DNA of 64,000 bases from NCBI GenBank assembly GCA_030562195.1, contig CM060200.1, positions 21,491,023 to 21,555,022 on the forward strand. The letters are read 5' to 3'. Under the pieces are notes generated by a model. The model was not told where the DNA came from. It made no database searches and saw only the letters and a program-made list of their open reading frames with translations. Source of the DNA: Nipponacmea schrenckii. Taxonomy: Eukaryota > Mollusca > Gastropoda > Lottiidae. This document shows positions 49,801 to 59,874 of this stretch, piece after piece (position 1 is the stretch's first letter; each line of letters opens with the position of its first letter). The translations under genes were made by a program, and so were the position numbers.

Positions 49801-52585
49801 GTATTGAATGAAAGGGATAAATTGTAATTTAAGAAGTGAGATAAATTACAATGTATAAAGTGAGATAAATCATTATGTATGAAGTGAGATCAATTGTAAT
49901 GTATGGCGTGAGATCAATTGTAATCTACTGAGATCAATGGTATTGAATGAAGTGAGATATATTGTTATGTATGAAGTGTGGTATATTGTTATGTATGAAG
50001 TTTGGTATATTGTTATGTATGAAGTGAGATAAATCGTATTGAATGAAGTGAGATAAATTGTAATGTATGAAGTGAGATACATCGTAATGTATGAAGTGGA
50101 ATATATTGTTATGTATGAAGTGAACTAAATCATATTGAATGAAGTGAGATAAATTGTAATGTATGAAGTGAGATTAATTGTAATGTATGGAGTGAGATAT
50201 ATTGTAATGTATGAAGTGAGATCAATTGTAATCTAATGAGATCAATTGTATTGAATGAAGTGCAATATATTGTAATGTATGAAGTGAGATCAATTGTAAT
50301 GTATGAAGTGAGATATTTATTTATGTGTGAAGTGAAATAAATTACAATGTATGAAGTGAGATCAATTGTAATGTATGAAGTGAGATAAATTGTAATGTAT
50401 GAAGTGAGATACATCGTAATGTATGAAGTGAGATCCATTGTAATGTATGGAGTGAGATATATTGTAATGTATATGAAGTGAGATCAGTTGTAATCTACTG
50501 AGATCAATTTTATTGAATGAAGTGCAATATATTGTAATGTATGAAGTGAGATCAATTGTAATGTATGAAGTGAGATATATAGTAATGTATGAAGTGAGGT
50601 AAATCATAATGTATGAGGTAAGATCAATTGTAATGTATGAAGTGAGATCAATTGTAATGTATGGAGTGAGATATATAGTAATGTGTGAAGTGAAGTAAAT
50701 TACAATATATGAAGTGAGATCAATTGTAATGTATGAAGTGAGATAAATTGTAATGTATGAAGTGAGATCAATTGTAATGTATGAAGTGAGATCCATTGTA
50801 ATGTTTGGAGTGAGATATATCGAATGTGTGAAGTGAAATAAATTACAATGTATGAAGTGAGATAAATTGTAATGTATGAAGTGAGATAAATTGTAATGTA
50901 TGAAGTGAGATCAATTGTAATGTATGAAGTGAGATAAATTGTAATGTATGAAGTGAGATAAATCGTACTGTATGAAGTGAGATCAATTGTAATCTACTGA
51001 GATAAATTGTATTGAATGAAGTGAGATATATTGTAATGTATGAAGTGAGATCAATTGTAATGTATGAAGTGAGATCAATTGTAATGTATGAAGTAGGATC
51101 AATTACAATGTATGAAGTGAGATCAATTGTAATGTATGAAGTGAGATCAATTTTAATGTATGAAGTGAGGTATATTGTAATGTATGAAGTGAGATAAATC
51201 TTAATGTATGAAGTGAGATAAATTACAATGTATGAAGTGAGATAAATTGTAATGTATGAAGTGAGATCAATTGTAATGTATGAAGTGAGATAAATCGTAA
51301 TGTATGAAATGAGGTATATTGTAAAGTATGAAGTGAGATAGATTGCAATGTATGAAGTGAGATTTATTGTTATGTATGAAGTGAGATAAATCGTATTGAA
51401 TGAAGTGAGAAAAATTGTAATGTATGAAGTGAGATAAATTGTAATGTATGAAGTGAGATAAATGTAATGTATGAAGTGAGATAAATTGTAATAGTGTAAT
51501 AATAAAGTAAAATAAAGATTGTAATAATGTTCAAATTGTAATGTACATATAGAGGCATAGAGTGAGAACAATTGTAACGGGTAAGGTAAGATTTGTAATA
51601 GATTATGTGAAGTGAGTTACAATGTAGGCTGTTAGAAACTGTAAATGAACTGTTTTGTAGAGAATTTGAAGATGATGATGAAGCATTGTTGGAAGGTTTA
51701 CAAGGTGATGAAGAAATGGGTGATGAATCTACACAAGACACTGAGACAGGTATTAATATGAATTGAATTATTACTTTGTTTCAAGAGGCAAATGCACTCT
51801 TCTTCATATGGGATGTGAAAAGTTTGATATTCAATTACAAATATCTATTGGCTTATTTCCTTTTTAGTACAAAAGTGTATTACTATTTAAGATTCTAAGA
51901 AAACTATTTTCCACAATACTATTTATTATACTGTGTGTAATTACTATTATATTATTATGAACAGTATTTATATAGCGCAAATCTAATTCACAATCTGAAA
52001 CATAGTTGCAAATAATATAAATATAAATACCCATTATTATAAACACAAAAAAGATAAAGCTGATTTTCCAAAAAAATCAGAAAAGAATAGGTTACATGAA
52101 ATAATGTTTTTGAAATTCCCAATGGAATCAGACCTAATTCTTGAATTAAATTTAAATATAATATACCAAGGTGACTGGAACTAGCTTTCAATTGAAATTT
52201 TGTTTCTATTTCATTTATCTCAGGTGAAGGAGTAACGGATCAACCAGAAGAAGTACCCAGTACTAGTAGTGGTATGACACAACAAGATGATGATAAGGCT
52301 ACTGGAGATAATTCAGGTATATATACTTTACAAACGAAAAGCTCCAAAAAAGTTATAGCTAAAATCAACACAAACCTTCTTTACATTTCATTTCATTTTT
52401 CAGGTGCTTCAAACAGACCAAAAATTCAAAGAATAGTTTGGGGTGAGCAGGAGACAACTCCAGCTACACAAACCCCTCCTACAGCTAACCCAGGTAGAGG
52501 AGGACGTACAACAAGAAGAGGACGAAGCAGTGCATGGAGAGGACCTCCACGTGGAGGACCAAGAGGTGGATTTAGACAATTTTAA
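24568..52585 (+). CDS. TPR: Nucleoprotein TPR (nuclear pore basket), about 2386 aa, 62 exons plus a duplicated exon trio
   Basis: TPR is the giant coiled-coil protein of the nuclear basket. It is tethered by NUP153 and works in mRNA export control, heterochromatin exclusion and spindle checkpoint through MAD1. The N-terminus (start AGCATGGCGGG, residues MAGCDFLLKALDSSEINELS) and later blocks such as SIVRQRDMY, KYERELILHAADVEAL, RVRELESQKD, ASIRPM and TPTLFIPVRRTDGFAEAI match vertebrate TPR in order. Summed exons give about 2386 codons against 2363 in human. Roughly the first 1600 residues are coiled coil. The tail is Ser/Thr/Pro/Gln-rich, then acidic (residues from the exon at 48180), then Arg-Gly-rich, ending RGGFRQF. 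Two oddities: exons 11-13 are present twice, and exon 20 appears one base short. Exon lists are in the block entries. Confidence 0.97.
24983..25973. mobile_element. TTAA-flanked inverted-repeat element (piggyBac-like MITE) in TPR intron 1
   Basis: AGGGATAATAGGCGTTAGAA at 24983-25002 is exactly repeated in reverse complement at 25954-25973, and each end is flanked by TTAA. Element length is 991 bp. Inside, AACTCGGAGACA-type phrases recur on the left and in inverted form near 25487-25525. There is no transposase ORF. TTAA duplication is typical of piggyBac-type elements, so this is probably a non-autonomous relative; the ends alone do not prove the class. Confidence 0.72.
25985..26150 (+). repeat. 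Short direct repeats in TPR intron 1
   Basis: GTTACTAAGCTAACTGAGTTC occurs twice around 25985-26035. ATAAATCTAGGCTTGATTAA occurs twice, at about 26034 and 26119. Local duplication of no evident function. Confidence 0.6.
28941..29783. mobile_element. TTA-flanked inverted-repeat element 1 (Harbinger-like MITE)
   Basis: The left end GGCCGTGCAAAGTAAATTGT and the right end (ACAATTTACTTTGTACAGCC) are inverted repeats of about 34 bp that also include CTGTTTTACAGGCC. TTA precedes and follows the element. The 843-bp length, lack of a transposase and 3-bp TTA duplication fit a PIF/Harbinger-type MITE. A short ORF at 29216-29401 is not a recognised protein. Confidence 0.75.
29896..30625 (+). CDS. TPR: TPR exons 11-13, first copy
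   Basis: Exons 29896-29964 (69 nt), 30181-30252 (72 nt) and 30537-30625 (89 nt). They encode AHKELKEQGHYEIEQ..., ELKIENYEEELRNANDLI and GNMSISALETLYPTAAATSK. These match human TPR around the ENANDLL...SPTAAAVAKIVKPGMKLTE segment. Entry phase is 1 and exit phase is 0. From exon 10 this copy can join exon 14 in frame if the second copy is skipped. Confidence 0.9.
30674..31911. mobile_element. TTA-flanked inverted-repeat element 2, probable recombinant
   Basis: Same ends as element 1 but 1238 bp, because its left half carries about 395 bp that element 1 lacks (30722-31066, including a GGGGCGAGAGGGCG segment). The right half is nearly identical to element 1 at a constant offset of 2128 bp. Its left flank (GGGTTTACATTA) matches the sequence after the second exon 13 at 32788-32800. 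Its right flank (TTAATGTAATACATATATAA) matches the right flank of element 1. It therefore has flanks from two different sites. Confidence 0.75.
32024..32753 (+). CDS. TPR: TPR exons 11-13, second copy
   Basis: Exons 32024-32092, 32309-32380 and 32665-32753 are base-for-base identical to the first copies at 29896-30625. The introns differ at only a handful of sites. Splice sites are intact. Exon 10 can join this trio in frame, but the first exon 13 (exit phase 0) cannot join this exon 11 (entry phase 1): that would read L-I-K-N then TAA at 32036-32038. Only one trio can be in a full-length mRNA. Confidence 0.9.
32973..38912 (+). CDS. TPR: TPR exons 14-30 (central coiled coil)
   Basis: Exons: 32973-33065, 33270-33374, 33661-33768, 33991-34118, 34354-34455, 34592-34676, 34855-34919, 35211-35377, 35714-35792, 35981-36124, 36461-36634, 36916-37056, 37496-37606, 37832-37892, 38120-38218, 38399-38548, 38815-38912. 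Conserved blocks include LRIYLDEIGK, EELQEQNQRLLTLVREF and NLQAIQ. All phases agree except at exon 20 (34855-34919), which is 65 nt. A 66-nt exon would restore both the family-like sequence after MYK and the phase of exon 21. Confidence 0.92.
34855..34919 (+). pseudogene. TPR: TPR exon 20 with an apparent one-base deletion
   Basis: The exon reads VKSIVRQRDMYK, matching TPR exactly, then loses similarity. Shifting by one base after AAA at 34888-34890 gives IMLQNSANTL, which parallels the vertebrate ILLSQTTG stretch. That shift also makes the exon end in phase 0, as exon 21 requires. As written, the frame hits TAA at 35230-35232. A lost A in a short A run is the simplest reading: a sequencing or assembly error, or a real allele-level lesion. 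The rest of the gene looks under full constraint. Confidence 0.7.
35461..35695 (+). repeat. Tandem duplication of about 118 bp in TPR intron 21
   Basis: GGTCCTTCATGT(A/G)CCAACA begins at 35469 and again at 35587, followed in both by ATTTTATCCTAACCAGTTA and GGGATTTTTAGAAAAATTCAG-type text with some divergence. No coding content. Confidence 0.7.
39011..40018 (+). mobile_element. Pearl-like element in TPR intron 30
   Basis: The left end TTTTTTATACGCCCACATGG folds back on ATGTGGACGTATA. A CCGTCCGTCGGTCGGTCCGT tetranucleotide run follows at 39050-39088. Core units contain GAGGCTACAGTTTTTATCCG, GAAACTTGGTATACATGTAT and GAGTTATTGC. The right end is CAGTGGGCGTATGTTACC, then the CTTGCCTGGCAAG hairpin and CTATCTTTTT. 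Same subfamily as 15937-18177, in the opposite orientation. A short left-frame ORF at 39008-39217 is not a gene. Confidence 0.78.
40095..45113 (+). CDS. TPR: TPR exons 31-45 (distal coiled coil)
   Basis: Exons: 40095-40229, 40359-40433, 40822-40899, 41072-41182, 41368-41474, 41747-41894, 42055-42192, 42601-42785, 42945-43007, 43211-43252, 43472-43513, 43818-43899, 44099-44347, 44553-44751, 44941-45113. All phases agree. Landmarks: KYERELILHAADVEAL, SWAEQEKLLKQEN, NKLLHDQMSKLSGQV, SEEVSEKS-type Ser block and LLEVIKFLRREKEIAEM, and LKSQYDYKINRLEKEL at the end of the coil. Two 42-nt micro-exons (43211 and 43472) each hold 14 coil residues, that is two heptads. Confidence 0.93.
42441..42502 (+). 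repeat. 20-bp tandem repeat, three copies
   Basis: ATTTTGTAAACAATACAACT is repeated with a 20-bp period in a TPR intron; the last copy is partial (ending AATAAAGC). A small local expansion. Confidence 0.7.
43575..43638. repeat. Near-perfect 30-bp hairpin followed by a T run
   Basis: ATTATCACGAGTGGCAAATA at 43575 onward is matched by CTATTTGCCACTTGTGGTAA to 43637. The stem continues through GACAGTCCC / GGGGACTGTC, with a loop of about five bases and two mismatches. A run of about 23 T follows to 43660. It lies in the intron between two TPR exons (43513 and 43818). Confidence 0.85.
45371..52585 (+). CDS. TPR: TPR exons 46-62 (disordered, acidic and Arg-Gly tail)
   Basis: Exons: 45371-45471, 45646-45875, 46200-46310, 46539-46908, 47080-47128, 47343-47441, 47692-47823, 47976-48032, 48180-48312, 48520-48686, 48860-48960, 49062-49147, 49275-49364, 49513-49651, 51661-51749, 52224-52316, 52404-52585. 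The 370-nt exon has an array of SVTPQ/VTPQP motifs and ends in LGKRPREDTDR, a likely nuclear-localisation basic patch equivalent to the vertebrate LPKRTREEE site. EIIVLGSDDEEQ (exon at 47692) resembles the conserved DVIVIDSDDEE block and has SUMO-interacting-motif form. The exon at 48180 is almost all Asp/Glu. The final exon is Arg-Gly-rich and ends with TAA. Confidence 0.93.
49663..51490. repeat. 24-bp minisatellite, about 75 copies, in a TPR intron
   Basis: The unit GAAGTGAGATAAATTGTAATGTAT repeats with substitutions over about 1.8 kb between the exons at 49513-49651 and 51661-51749. Because 24 is a multiple of three, the array leaves open frames reading (LTSYITIY)n on the minus strand; these are artefacts. 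Variant units with GTAATCTACTGAGATCAAT recur near 49920, 50230, 50490 and 50990, at spacings of roughly 260-310 bp or twice that, hinting at a higher-order repeat of about 11 units. Confidence 0.93.
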
Positions 52586-52991
52586 AACTGTTACAAACCA
52601 TTCATGTATATACTACATTACTATTAGCATTATGTGCGAGGTCAGATAAGTGTTCGGTAAAAAATTTGTTGTAAATTTTTAACAAATAATTGTGACTTTA
52701 ATTCAGTACCAAGTGCTAATGTCTTTTGTGCGGTAAATAAAAGTATTTTTGTTGACCTTTGTTTTACAATATTTTAGGTATCCCTCTTGTTTACAATATA
52801 TACAGGTACTTGCTTGGGTTTTACAATAAACCAAGGCCTGTGTGCTACAGGCTGTGCTAGGTAAAGATCCCTCTTTAGCTGGAAATCTCAATTAAAGTAG
52901 GCTAATGCTACTGTCCTGATAATTCCCCTCATTTGCAAACTGTATGGCATTGCTCTTCTTCATTAGCCAAGAAGAGAGGACATAGAACTAC
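52586..52991 (+). terminator. TPR: TPR 3' UTR with poly(A) signal
   Basis: Non-coding DNA after the TPR stop. AATAAA at 52736-52741, about 150 nt past the stop, is the likely cleavage signal. No other gene is seen before the pearl-like element. Confidence 0.55.
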
Positions 52992-55166
52992 TTTTTATAC
53001 GCCCACATGAAATGGGGGGCGTATATTGTCGTCACCCACATCCGTCTGTCCGTCCGTTGGTCCGTCCGTCTGTCCGTCCGTCCACAATTGCTTGTAAACA
53101 CTCTACACGGTGTAATTCTTGACGGATTTAGATGAAACTTAATATGAGTGTTTATGATCACGCAAGGATGAACCCTATTGAAAATCAGCGAAATCGGAAA
53201 AAAATTAGTATGAGTTTGTGCCCTTGTTCTTGAATGGCTCGTAAACACTCTACGTGTAATTCTTGACCGATTTTGATGAAACTTGGTGTGAGAGTATGTT
53301 ATAACTCAAGGATAAACCCTATCGAAAATCAGCGAAATTAGTAAACATTTAGTATGAGTTATTGCCCTTGTTCTTGAAAACGCGTTCAATTTTAGCTTGT
53401 AAACACTCTTGAGAGAACAATTTTTAATGGATTTTAATGAAACTTGGCCTGAGTATTTGTTATCACCCAAGGATGAAGCCTATTGAAAACCAGTCAAATC
53501 GAAAAAAAATTAATATCAGTTATTGCCCTTGTTTTTGAAAACACGTTCAATTTTTAGCTTGTAAACACTCTACAAAGCACAGTTATTGACCGATTTTGAC
53601 GAAACTTGCTGAAATTGTTTAATATCACCAAAGAATGAACCCTTTTGAAAATAGCACATATCGAAATATATTTAATAGGAATTATTGCCCTTGTTCTATA
53701 AAATGTGTTGGATTTTTGCCTTGTAAACACTCTACAAGTCACAATTCTTGAGCAATTTTGACATAACTTGGCATGAGTATTTGTAATCACCTAAGGATGA
53801 ACCCTATTGAAATTCATTTAAATCGAAAAATATTTAGTATCAGTTATAGCCCTTGTGTTTGAAAACGCTTTCAATTTTAGCTTGTAAGCACTCTAGAAAG
53901 AACAATTCTTAATGGATTTTGATAAAACTTGGCTTGAGTATTTGTTTTTACCCAAGGATGAACCTTATTGAAAATCAAATAAATCGAAATATATTTAGTG
54001 TCAGTTATTGCCCTTGTGTTTGAAAACGGGTTTAACTTTTTGGCTAATAAACACTCTAGAAGGTACAATTCATGAACTATGTTGACAAAACTCACTGAAA
54101 TTGTTGGATATCGCAAGGGATGAGCCTAATTGAAAATTAAAAATATCAAAATATATCTAATATGAATTATTGCCCTTGTTCTTTTAAATGCGTTCGATTT
54201 TTGTCTCGTAAACACTCTACATGGCACAATTCTTGATGGATTTCGATGAAACTTGGTGTGAGAGTGTGTTATAACTCAAGGATGAACCCTATTGAAAATC
54301 AGCTAAATTGAAAATTTTTTTAGTATGAGTTACTGCCCTTGTTCTTGAAAACGCATTCAATTTTAGCTTGTAAACACTCTAGAAAGAACTATTCTTAATG
54401 GATTTTGATTAACTTTGGCTTGAGTATTTGTTTTTACCCAAGGATGAACCCTATTATTAATCAAATAAATAGAAATATATTTAGTGTAAGTTATAGCCCT
54501 TGTTCTTGAAAACGCGTTCAATTTTAGCTTGTAAACACTCTAGAAAGAACAATTTTTAATGGATTTTGATGTAACTTGGCTGGAGTATTTGTTGTCTCCC
54601 AAGGATGAACCCTATTGAAAATCGAAAAATATTTAGTACAAGTTACTGCCCTTGTTTTAGAAAACGCGTTCAATTTAACTCGCAAACACTCTAGAAAGAA
54701 CAATTTTGAATGGATTTTGATGAAACTTGACTTTAGTATTTGTTTTCTCACAAGGATAAACCCTATTGAAAATCAGATAAATCGAAAAATATTTAGTGTC
54801 AGTTATTGCGCCTGTTTTCAAAAACCCTTTCAACTTTTGGCTTGTGAACACTCTAAACATTCCTTTTTGACAAAACTCGCTGAAATTGTTTAATATCAAC
54901 CAAGGATGAGCCTTATTAAGAATTAAAAATATCAAAATATTATTAAGGGTGAACCCTATTGCAAATCATAAAAATACCGAAAAATATTTAATGAGTTGTT
55001 ATTAGGTACAATTCTTGACAGTTTTTAATGAAACTAGAGACCCTAGAATAAAATAGGTTGGTAGGTTGAATAATTCATTCCACTTATTGTAACCTTACTG
55101 AAAAGTTTTTATTTGAAATAAATGCTGCCAGTGGGCGTATATTACCTTGCCTGGCAAGCTATCTTT
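52992..55166 (+). mobile_element. Pearl-like element between TPR and tektin-2
   Basis: The longest and cleanest copy, 2.2 kb. The left end is TTTTTATACGCCCACATGAA with foldback GGGGGGCGTATA, then a CCGTCCGT/CTGTCCGT run at 53041-53090, then about a dozen core units of 150-170 bp with TTGTAAACACTCTA, GGATTTTGATGAAACTTGG, AAGGATGAACCCTATTGAAA and CAGTTATTGCCCTTGTT. The right end is GCCAGTGGGCGTATATTACC, the CTTGCCTGGCAAG hairpin and CTATCTTT. It belongs to the same subfamily as 4013-5507. Several minus-strand ORFs here are core repeats read in frame. Confidence 0.82.
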
Positions 55167-56158
55167 ATTACATTGGTTTACATAATGGATTTTCAGTAAA
55201 TATAATAGAAGAAATGGATATAAATTGCATTGTTTGATAAATCAATGTTTCTAAAATTCGAACAATAGAACATTAGAAAAAAATTGAAAGGTATGTTTCA
55301 ATTTTAGAACTTTTGCCTCAAAACTCAGATCCTGCACCTTAATGATCAGTTAGTGCCCCGATACTGATTTATTATTGCCCATATGAAATTGTGTCATTTG
55401 CATTTCATATACAAACACAGATTTATCAGGATAGTTATCACTATGTCCATCAAATTCAGTTGATATTTTAATACTAGTTATGATGTTTTTATAGGCTACC
55501 TTTATGCAGAATTTTAAAGAATCCGTCATTTATGCATTCCAAATCACAACACAAGATGTGGAGACAGTAGAGTTTTCACTTTAAAGTTTTTTTTAGCTTA
55601 GACTTATTGTCAAATTAAAATTTTGCAAGGGTTGTTTTAACTGTTAAAATGTTTTTTGATGCTAAATGAATCTGGTTTTATTCTAGTAACAAGGTCAGGC
55701 ATTGCCCTTGAGACTCCAATACATTAGATGTAATCACAGACTTGAGTAAGAAAGCACTTGTGTTGGAGATAATCAGAGCTTTATATGGATAGAAAACTAC
55801 AGTATTCAATAAATGTTTAAGATTTATTTCTTTAAGCCCAAAGCATTATTTACAACATTGTAAGCATAGTTTAAAAATCTATAAATATATTGTATATATA
55901 CATATCACACATTGCCAATCACTTGAAAATATATTACATGATCTTTACTTATCAAAACAAATAACTGAAATGAGCTATCAGTTCAATTGAAATGGTTCAG
56001 ACACTTATTATAAACTTTGTTTTCAGCAGTTTAATCTTATAAGTTACAGAAATAATGCTGCAAATTTAATGCATATTAAATAAAGTTATTCTCCAATCAA
56101 CTTATTGCAGAAGTGATGAATGTTAAAATGAAGATAAAACTTGCATATTTTGAGAGAT
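55167..56158. other. 3' flank of tektin-2
   Basis: AT-rich, with no supported gene. A minus-strand AATAAA at 55823-55828 could end the tektin-2 transcript, about 330 nt past its stop. Nothing else seen. Confidence 0.4.
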
Positions 56159-58384
56159 TTATGCTAAAACTTTTGTTTTTTCTCTTTCAATGCCAGTTAG
56201 TGTTAAATTTCTTTCAACACTGGTTTGTGGCCTGGCATTTAATTTTTCTCGTACACTCATATTACGTTTGTCCAACATAAGAGAATTGTTCTTCAGAGCC
56301 AAATCATCATTGATTCTGTGCAAGTTCTTCTCTAAACCATCTAGAGCATGTCTGAAATATTAAGGAGAACATTTTTAATAATTCAAAGATGACCAAAACA
56401 TCTTAATATTGTTTGGAGAAATTCATTCGATAATTTTCAACTTATATTTCAGATTTATTTAAAATGCCAAATTTACTCCTGTATTGATATATGGAAATTA
56501 AAAACCAGAAGGGAAGATCTTAAGTTTAAGAAAGTCGGTACTTACTGTGCTTGTTTCAGTTTCTCTTCTAAAGCTTTCTTTGTGGCTTCAAGTTGTTTGA
56601 CTTCATCAGTTAAACCATATTGAGGAGCATCCCGGCATAGTTCTACATTAGGTCTGTATGTACGGTTCTCTAATCTGGTTTGAGCTAATTTCATTGGATT
56701 AGTTTTAGCTCTAATAGCTTCAGCTAAATTCCTGATGTCATTTTCCAGCTCTGCTATTTCATCTTCAGTCTGTAAAATTGATATCAAGTATATGTTCAAT
56801 AAAAGCCAAGTTTCTATATGCTGTTAAGCATTCAGAGTATATTTGATGGTGACAAACACATCAATTTGCTAAATGAAGATTGTGGCTTAAATCCCAGAAG
56901 TCTAATATGCTGTAATTCTCACCCTTTATTGTAAATTTATGCACAATTCCATAATTTACTTACATTTTTCTTCTGCCATTCCAATTCATCTTTTGCTCTT
57001 TCAAATTCATGAATTCTCTTTCTAAGAGCAAATTCTGTGGCAATTTTCTGAGCCTCTAAATCATTATCAGTTTTCTGAAGAGTGTGGTGAATTGCCTCCC
57101 TTAGTCTATTTGATGCTAGCATCTCAGCATCAGCCCTCTCTTTGTTGTATCGGCTAAAATCTTCCCATTGTTGCGGGGTAGTGCTTCTGTAAATATGATT
57201 CATTTAGTTTAATCAATAGCTTATCTAAGTTTATGTGGTGCTAGTACAGTGTAACTTTATAATGTAAGAGATTTTATTAAATAAAACCTTTCATTCTTCT
57301 GAATTGCAAAATTCTACTAAATATGATCTTACTGACTTATGCTTTCTTTTACTTTATGGTGAAAACCTTAAAAAGCTGATAGTTTAGCCTATGCTTGTAT
57401 AATGAAGTTGGTAAGGTTCTAAGTGACACATAAATAATATTAACTTCAAGAGTCTTTGTTGATTGATTGAGCATATTTTCACAAAAGCAAATCAAACCTA
57501 CCCTTTAGGAACTCTTAGACTATCTGGTTTATAGCTTATATTTGGTGATCTATCAGTTAAGTTATATTGATCTATATCAATACCAAGAGCTAGGTTTTTA
57601 TCTTGTAAATCAGCCTGAATTTGTTGTCTGGCTTCTTGTAATAAACAGATCTGTTCAAAAGAATCGGAAACTCTTTGTTGTAAATTCTTCCTGATTCCTT
57701 CTATCACTTCAACTTCCTGCAAAAAAATAAAATAATTAAGAGTTGAATGTATGAAATGACCCATATTTCTAAATCAGGCTGTCCCGAAAAAGGTTCCTTA
57801 AAAGCAGCAAATATCAGGAAGCTGAGAAATGATGAAGTTCTTTTATTTTCATCATCTCTTGATAAAGATTTTATTCTATTCCAATAAATACTCATCTCAC
57901 TGGAATCTATATAGCTGAACCAAACAGAAAACTTCATTTGAATATAAATGTATATGAAAATCAATCGTACCTTATGTAGTTGATTTTCTGCTTCATCTTG
58001 AACAATATCAATACCTTGTCTCCCCTCACGTAAAGTTAAACATTCTACTGCTACATCTAAGGGAAGATTCTTGGCTTCAAGAGCTTGTTCAGAAAGTTCT
58101 TTAGCATCAGATAAATCTGCTATTTCTTGATCTAAATCAGCAAGAGTTTTCTCTAAAATCTCTTTCCATTTCCTAATATGATCAACCCGATCAGCAAGTC
58201 TAACATTGTTGGAGTGTTGGTCCCATTTTGTTTGATTATCAGTTTCGTTGGTTAAAAAACGACCTTCTTGTCTGACTTGATGTGAAGCATCTCTCTGTCT
58301 TTCAGCATTGGTTGAAATGGTGTAGTTACTAGTGAACCAATCTGGTGGTTGGAATCTTGTTGTTGGACGAACTTGAGTAGCCAT
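56159..58384 (-). CDS. TEKT2: Tektin-2, 422 aa
   Basis: Five minus-strand exons: 58384-57971, 57716-57502, 57186-56964, 56769-56546 and 56351-56159 (414, 215, 223, 224 and 193 nt, total 1269). Phases agree. Tektins are filament proteins along the A-tubule wall of ciliary and flagellar doublets; tektin-2 is needed for normal cilia and sperm motility. The tektin nonapeptide RPNVELCRD is intact near residues 323-331. The N-terminus (RFQPPDWFTSNYTISTNAER) and AKNLPLDVAVECLTLRE, RSPNIS and QQWEDFSRYNKERADAE follow tektin-2 specifically rather than tektin-1, -3, -4 or -5. Length is close to the human 430. It is head-to-head with ATRAID, 1.5 kb apart. Confidence 0.96.
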
Positions 58385-59874
58385 TTCTAAAGCATAAAAT
58401 AATAAAAATATTTTACAGTGACAATAAAATTATAATAGAATCATCACAGTGAGCAGATTACCTGTACAAGTTTTTGTGATAAACTGAATAAACAATTAAT
58501 TCAACAAACTACATAAGGCCTATAATTAGGCTCTAATAGTTAATTATTTATACCCTTGTTTTAATTAAGGTTGTTTCATCAAATCAATCAGTTACAGCCT
58601 TTAACAATCAATATTGTTCAATAAGTATAATAATAAGTATGTAATAGTAATAAGTTTGGACCAACTCAAGTCCACAATAAATTTGATTACCAGTATTAAA
58701 AAGGACTAGGCCTAGATCTAGTTGAAAAAGTCAGTAGTATGTTATATCATCAAACAGGTAAGCTTATAATCTGGCTAATATTATAGTTGTAATATTGTTT
58801 TATCCTCATTTAAACATTGCAAATAAAGCCAATAGGGTACATTCCGTAGGCATAGACATAAATTAACACAAACCTACAAGAAAGTGCCCTCACACTAAGG
58901 GATGAGGGTATATTATGTCCAAAGAGTTTTAACTTTTTTGACCTACCTTGTTATTTTTGATAAATCACAACACTACTGTAAATAAACTGATTGAAAGAGT
59001 AAGAACAGTGTTTAGTAATAATGATGTCTTGTCTATTCGTTGCTACCTAACAGTCTCAGCCTATGATTTTTATAACCACACTTTTCATTTGTTTTCCTTA
59101 CCGTTGAGGCCAATCAAAACAACCGTTAGTTGGATTAAGGCGTCACTAACCACGCGTTGTTAGGGAAACATTTGACCTTCACCTTTCTGTTAAATCTATT
59201 TGGTTGCATGCTAAATTAAGACAAAGATTAAGCATTTTAATTATTTAAAATTCGAAAACAAGCACTGTATAAATAAGGTTTAAATTAGATAATTTACAGA
59301 AACAAAAGGATAATTATTGTCAAGTGAATGCTTTGATAAATAATGTTTTTATGATAAAGTTCACTGAATAATTATATTGTCTCCAAGTACGACTTTTTAC
59401 ACTATTCATCCTGTTAAATCTATTTGGTTGCATGCTAAATTAAGACAAAGATTAAGCATTTTAATTATTTAAAATTCGAAAACAAGCACTGTATAAATAA
59501 GGTTTAAATTAGATAATTTACAGAAACAAAAGGATAATTATTGTCAAGTGAATGCTTTGATAAATAATGTTTTTATGATAAAGTTCACTGAATAATTATA
59601 TTGTCTCCAAGTACGACTTTTTACACTATTCATCCTTATATTTCCCCTCTTCATCCTCAATTCAGATGATGAGAATAAGACTTGTCAGAAATCTATGTTC
59701 CAGTTTCTAAAATCATTTATTGAATTCATAGTTATCTATGAACAATATGCAAAGAACATGGACCTTCAACAATATTTTCCTTTTTTTTGTTACAAATAAA
59801 AGAAATGTAAACATTCCATAAAATTAGTAGACCTATGGCCCAAATGGTTCAATGGTTGAAGAACAGGGATAGTT
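58385..59874. promoter_or_regulatory. Divergent intergenic region of tektin-2 and ATRAID
   Basis: About 1.5 kb between divergent starts. It holds a perfect 224-bp tandem duplication (separate entry). The ORF at 58948-59163 has no recognisable product. No core promoter element is clear enough to place. Confidence 0.4.
59187..59635 (+). repeat. Perfect 224-bp tandem duplication
   Basis: CTGTTAAATCTATTTGGTTG starts at 59187 and again at 59411. As far as I can compare by eye, the two 224-bp copies are identical from end to end. It is a very recent duplication, or an assembly doubling, in the tektin-2/ATRAID promoter interval. Confidence 0.92.

Noticed and set aside
49873..51571. Long minus-strand ORFs reading LTSYITIY repeats (up to 242 codons)
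   Set aside because: The 24-bp minisatellite has a period divisible by three, so frames stay open by arithmetic. There is no start context, no domain, and the array lies inside a TPR intron.
52992..55166. Assigning the pearl-like elements to Helitrons on the basis of the 3' hairpin
   Set aside because: The hairpin CTTGCCTGGCAAG near the right end is suggestive, but the terminal CTRR and AT target site cannot be confirmed without empty-site alleles, and no Rep-helicase is present.
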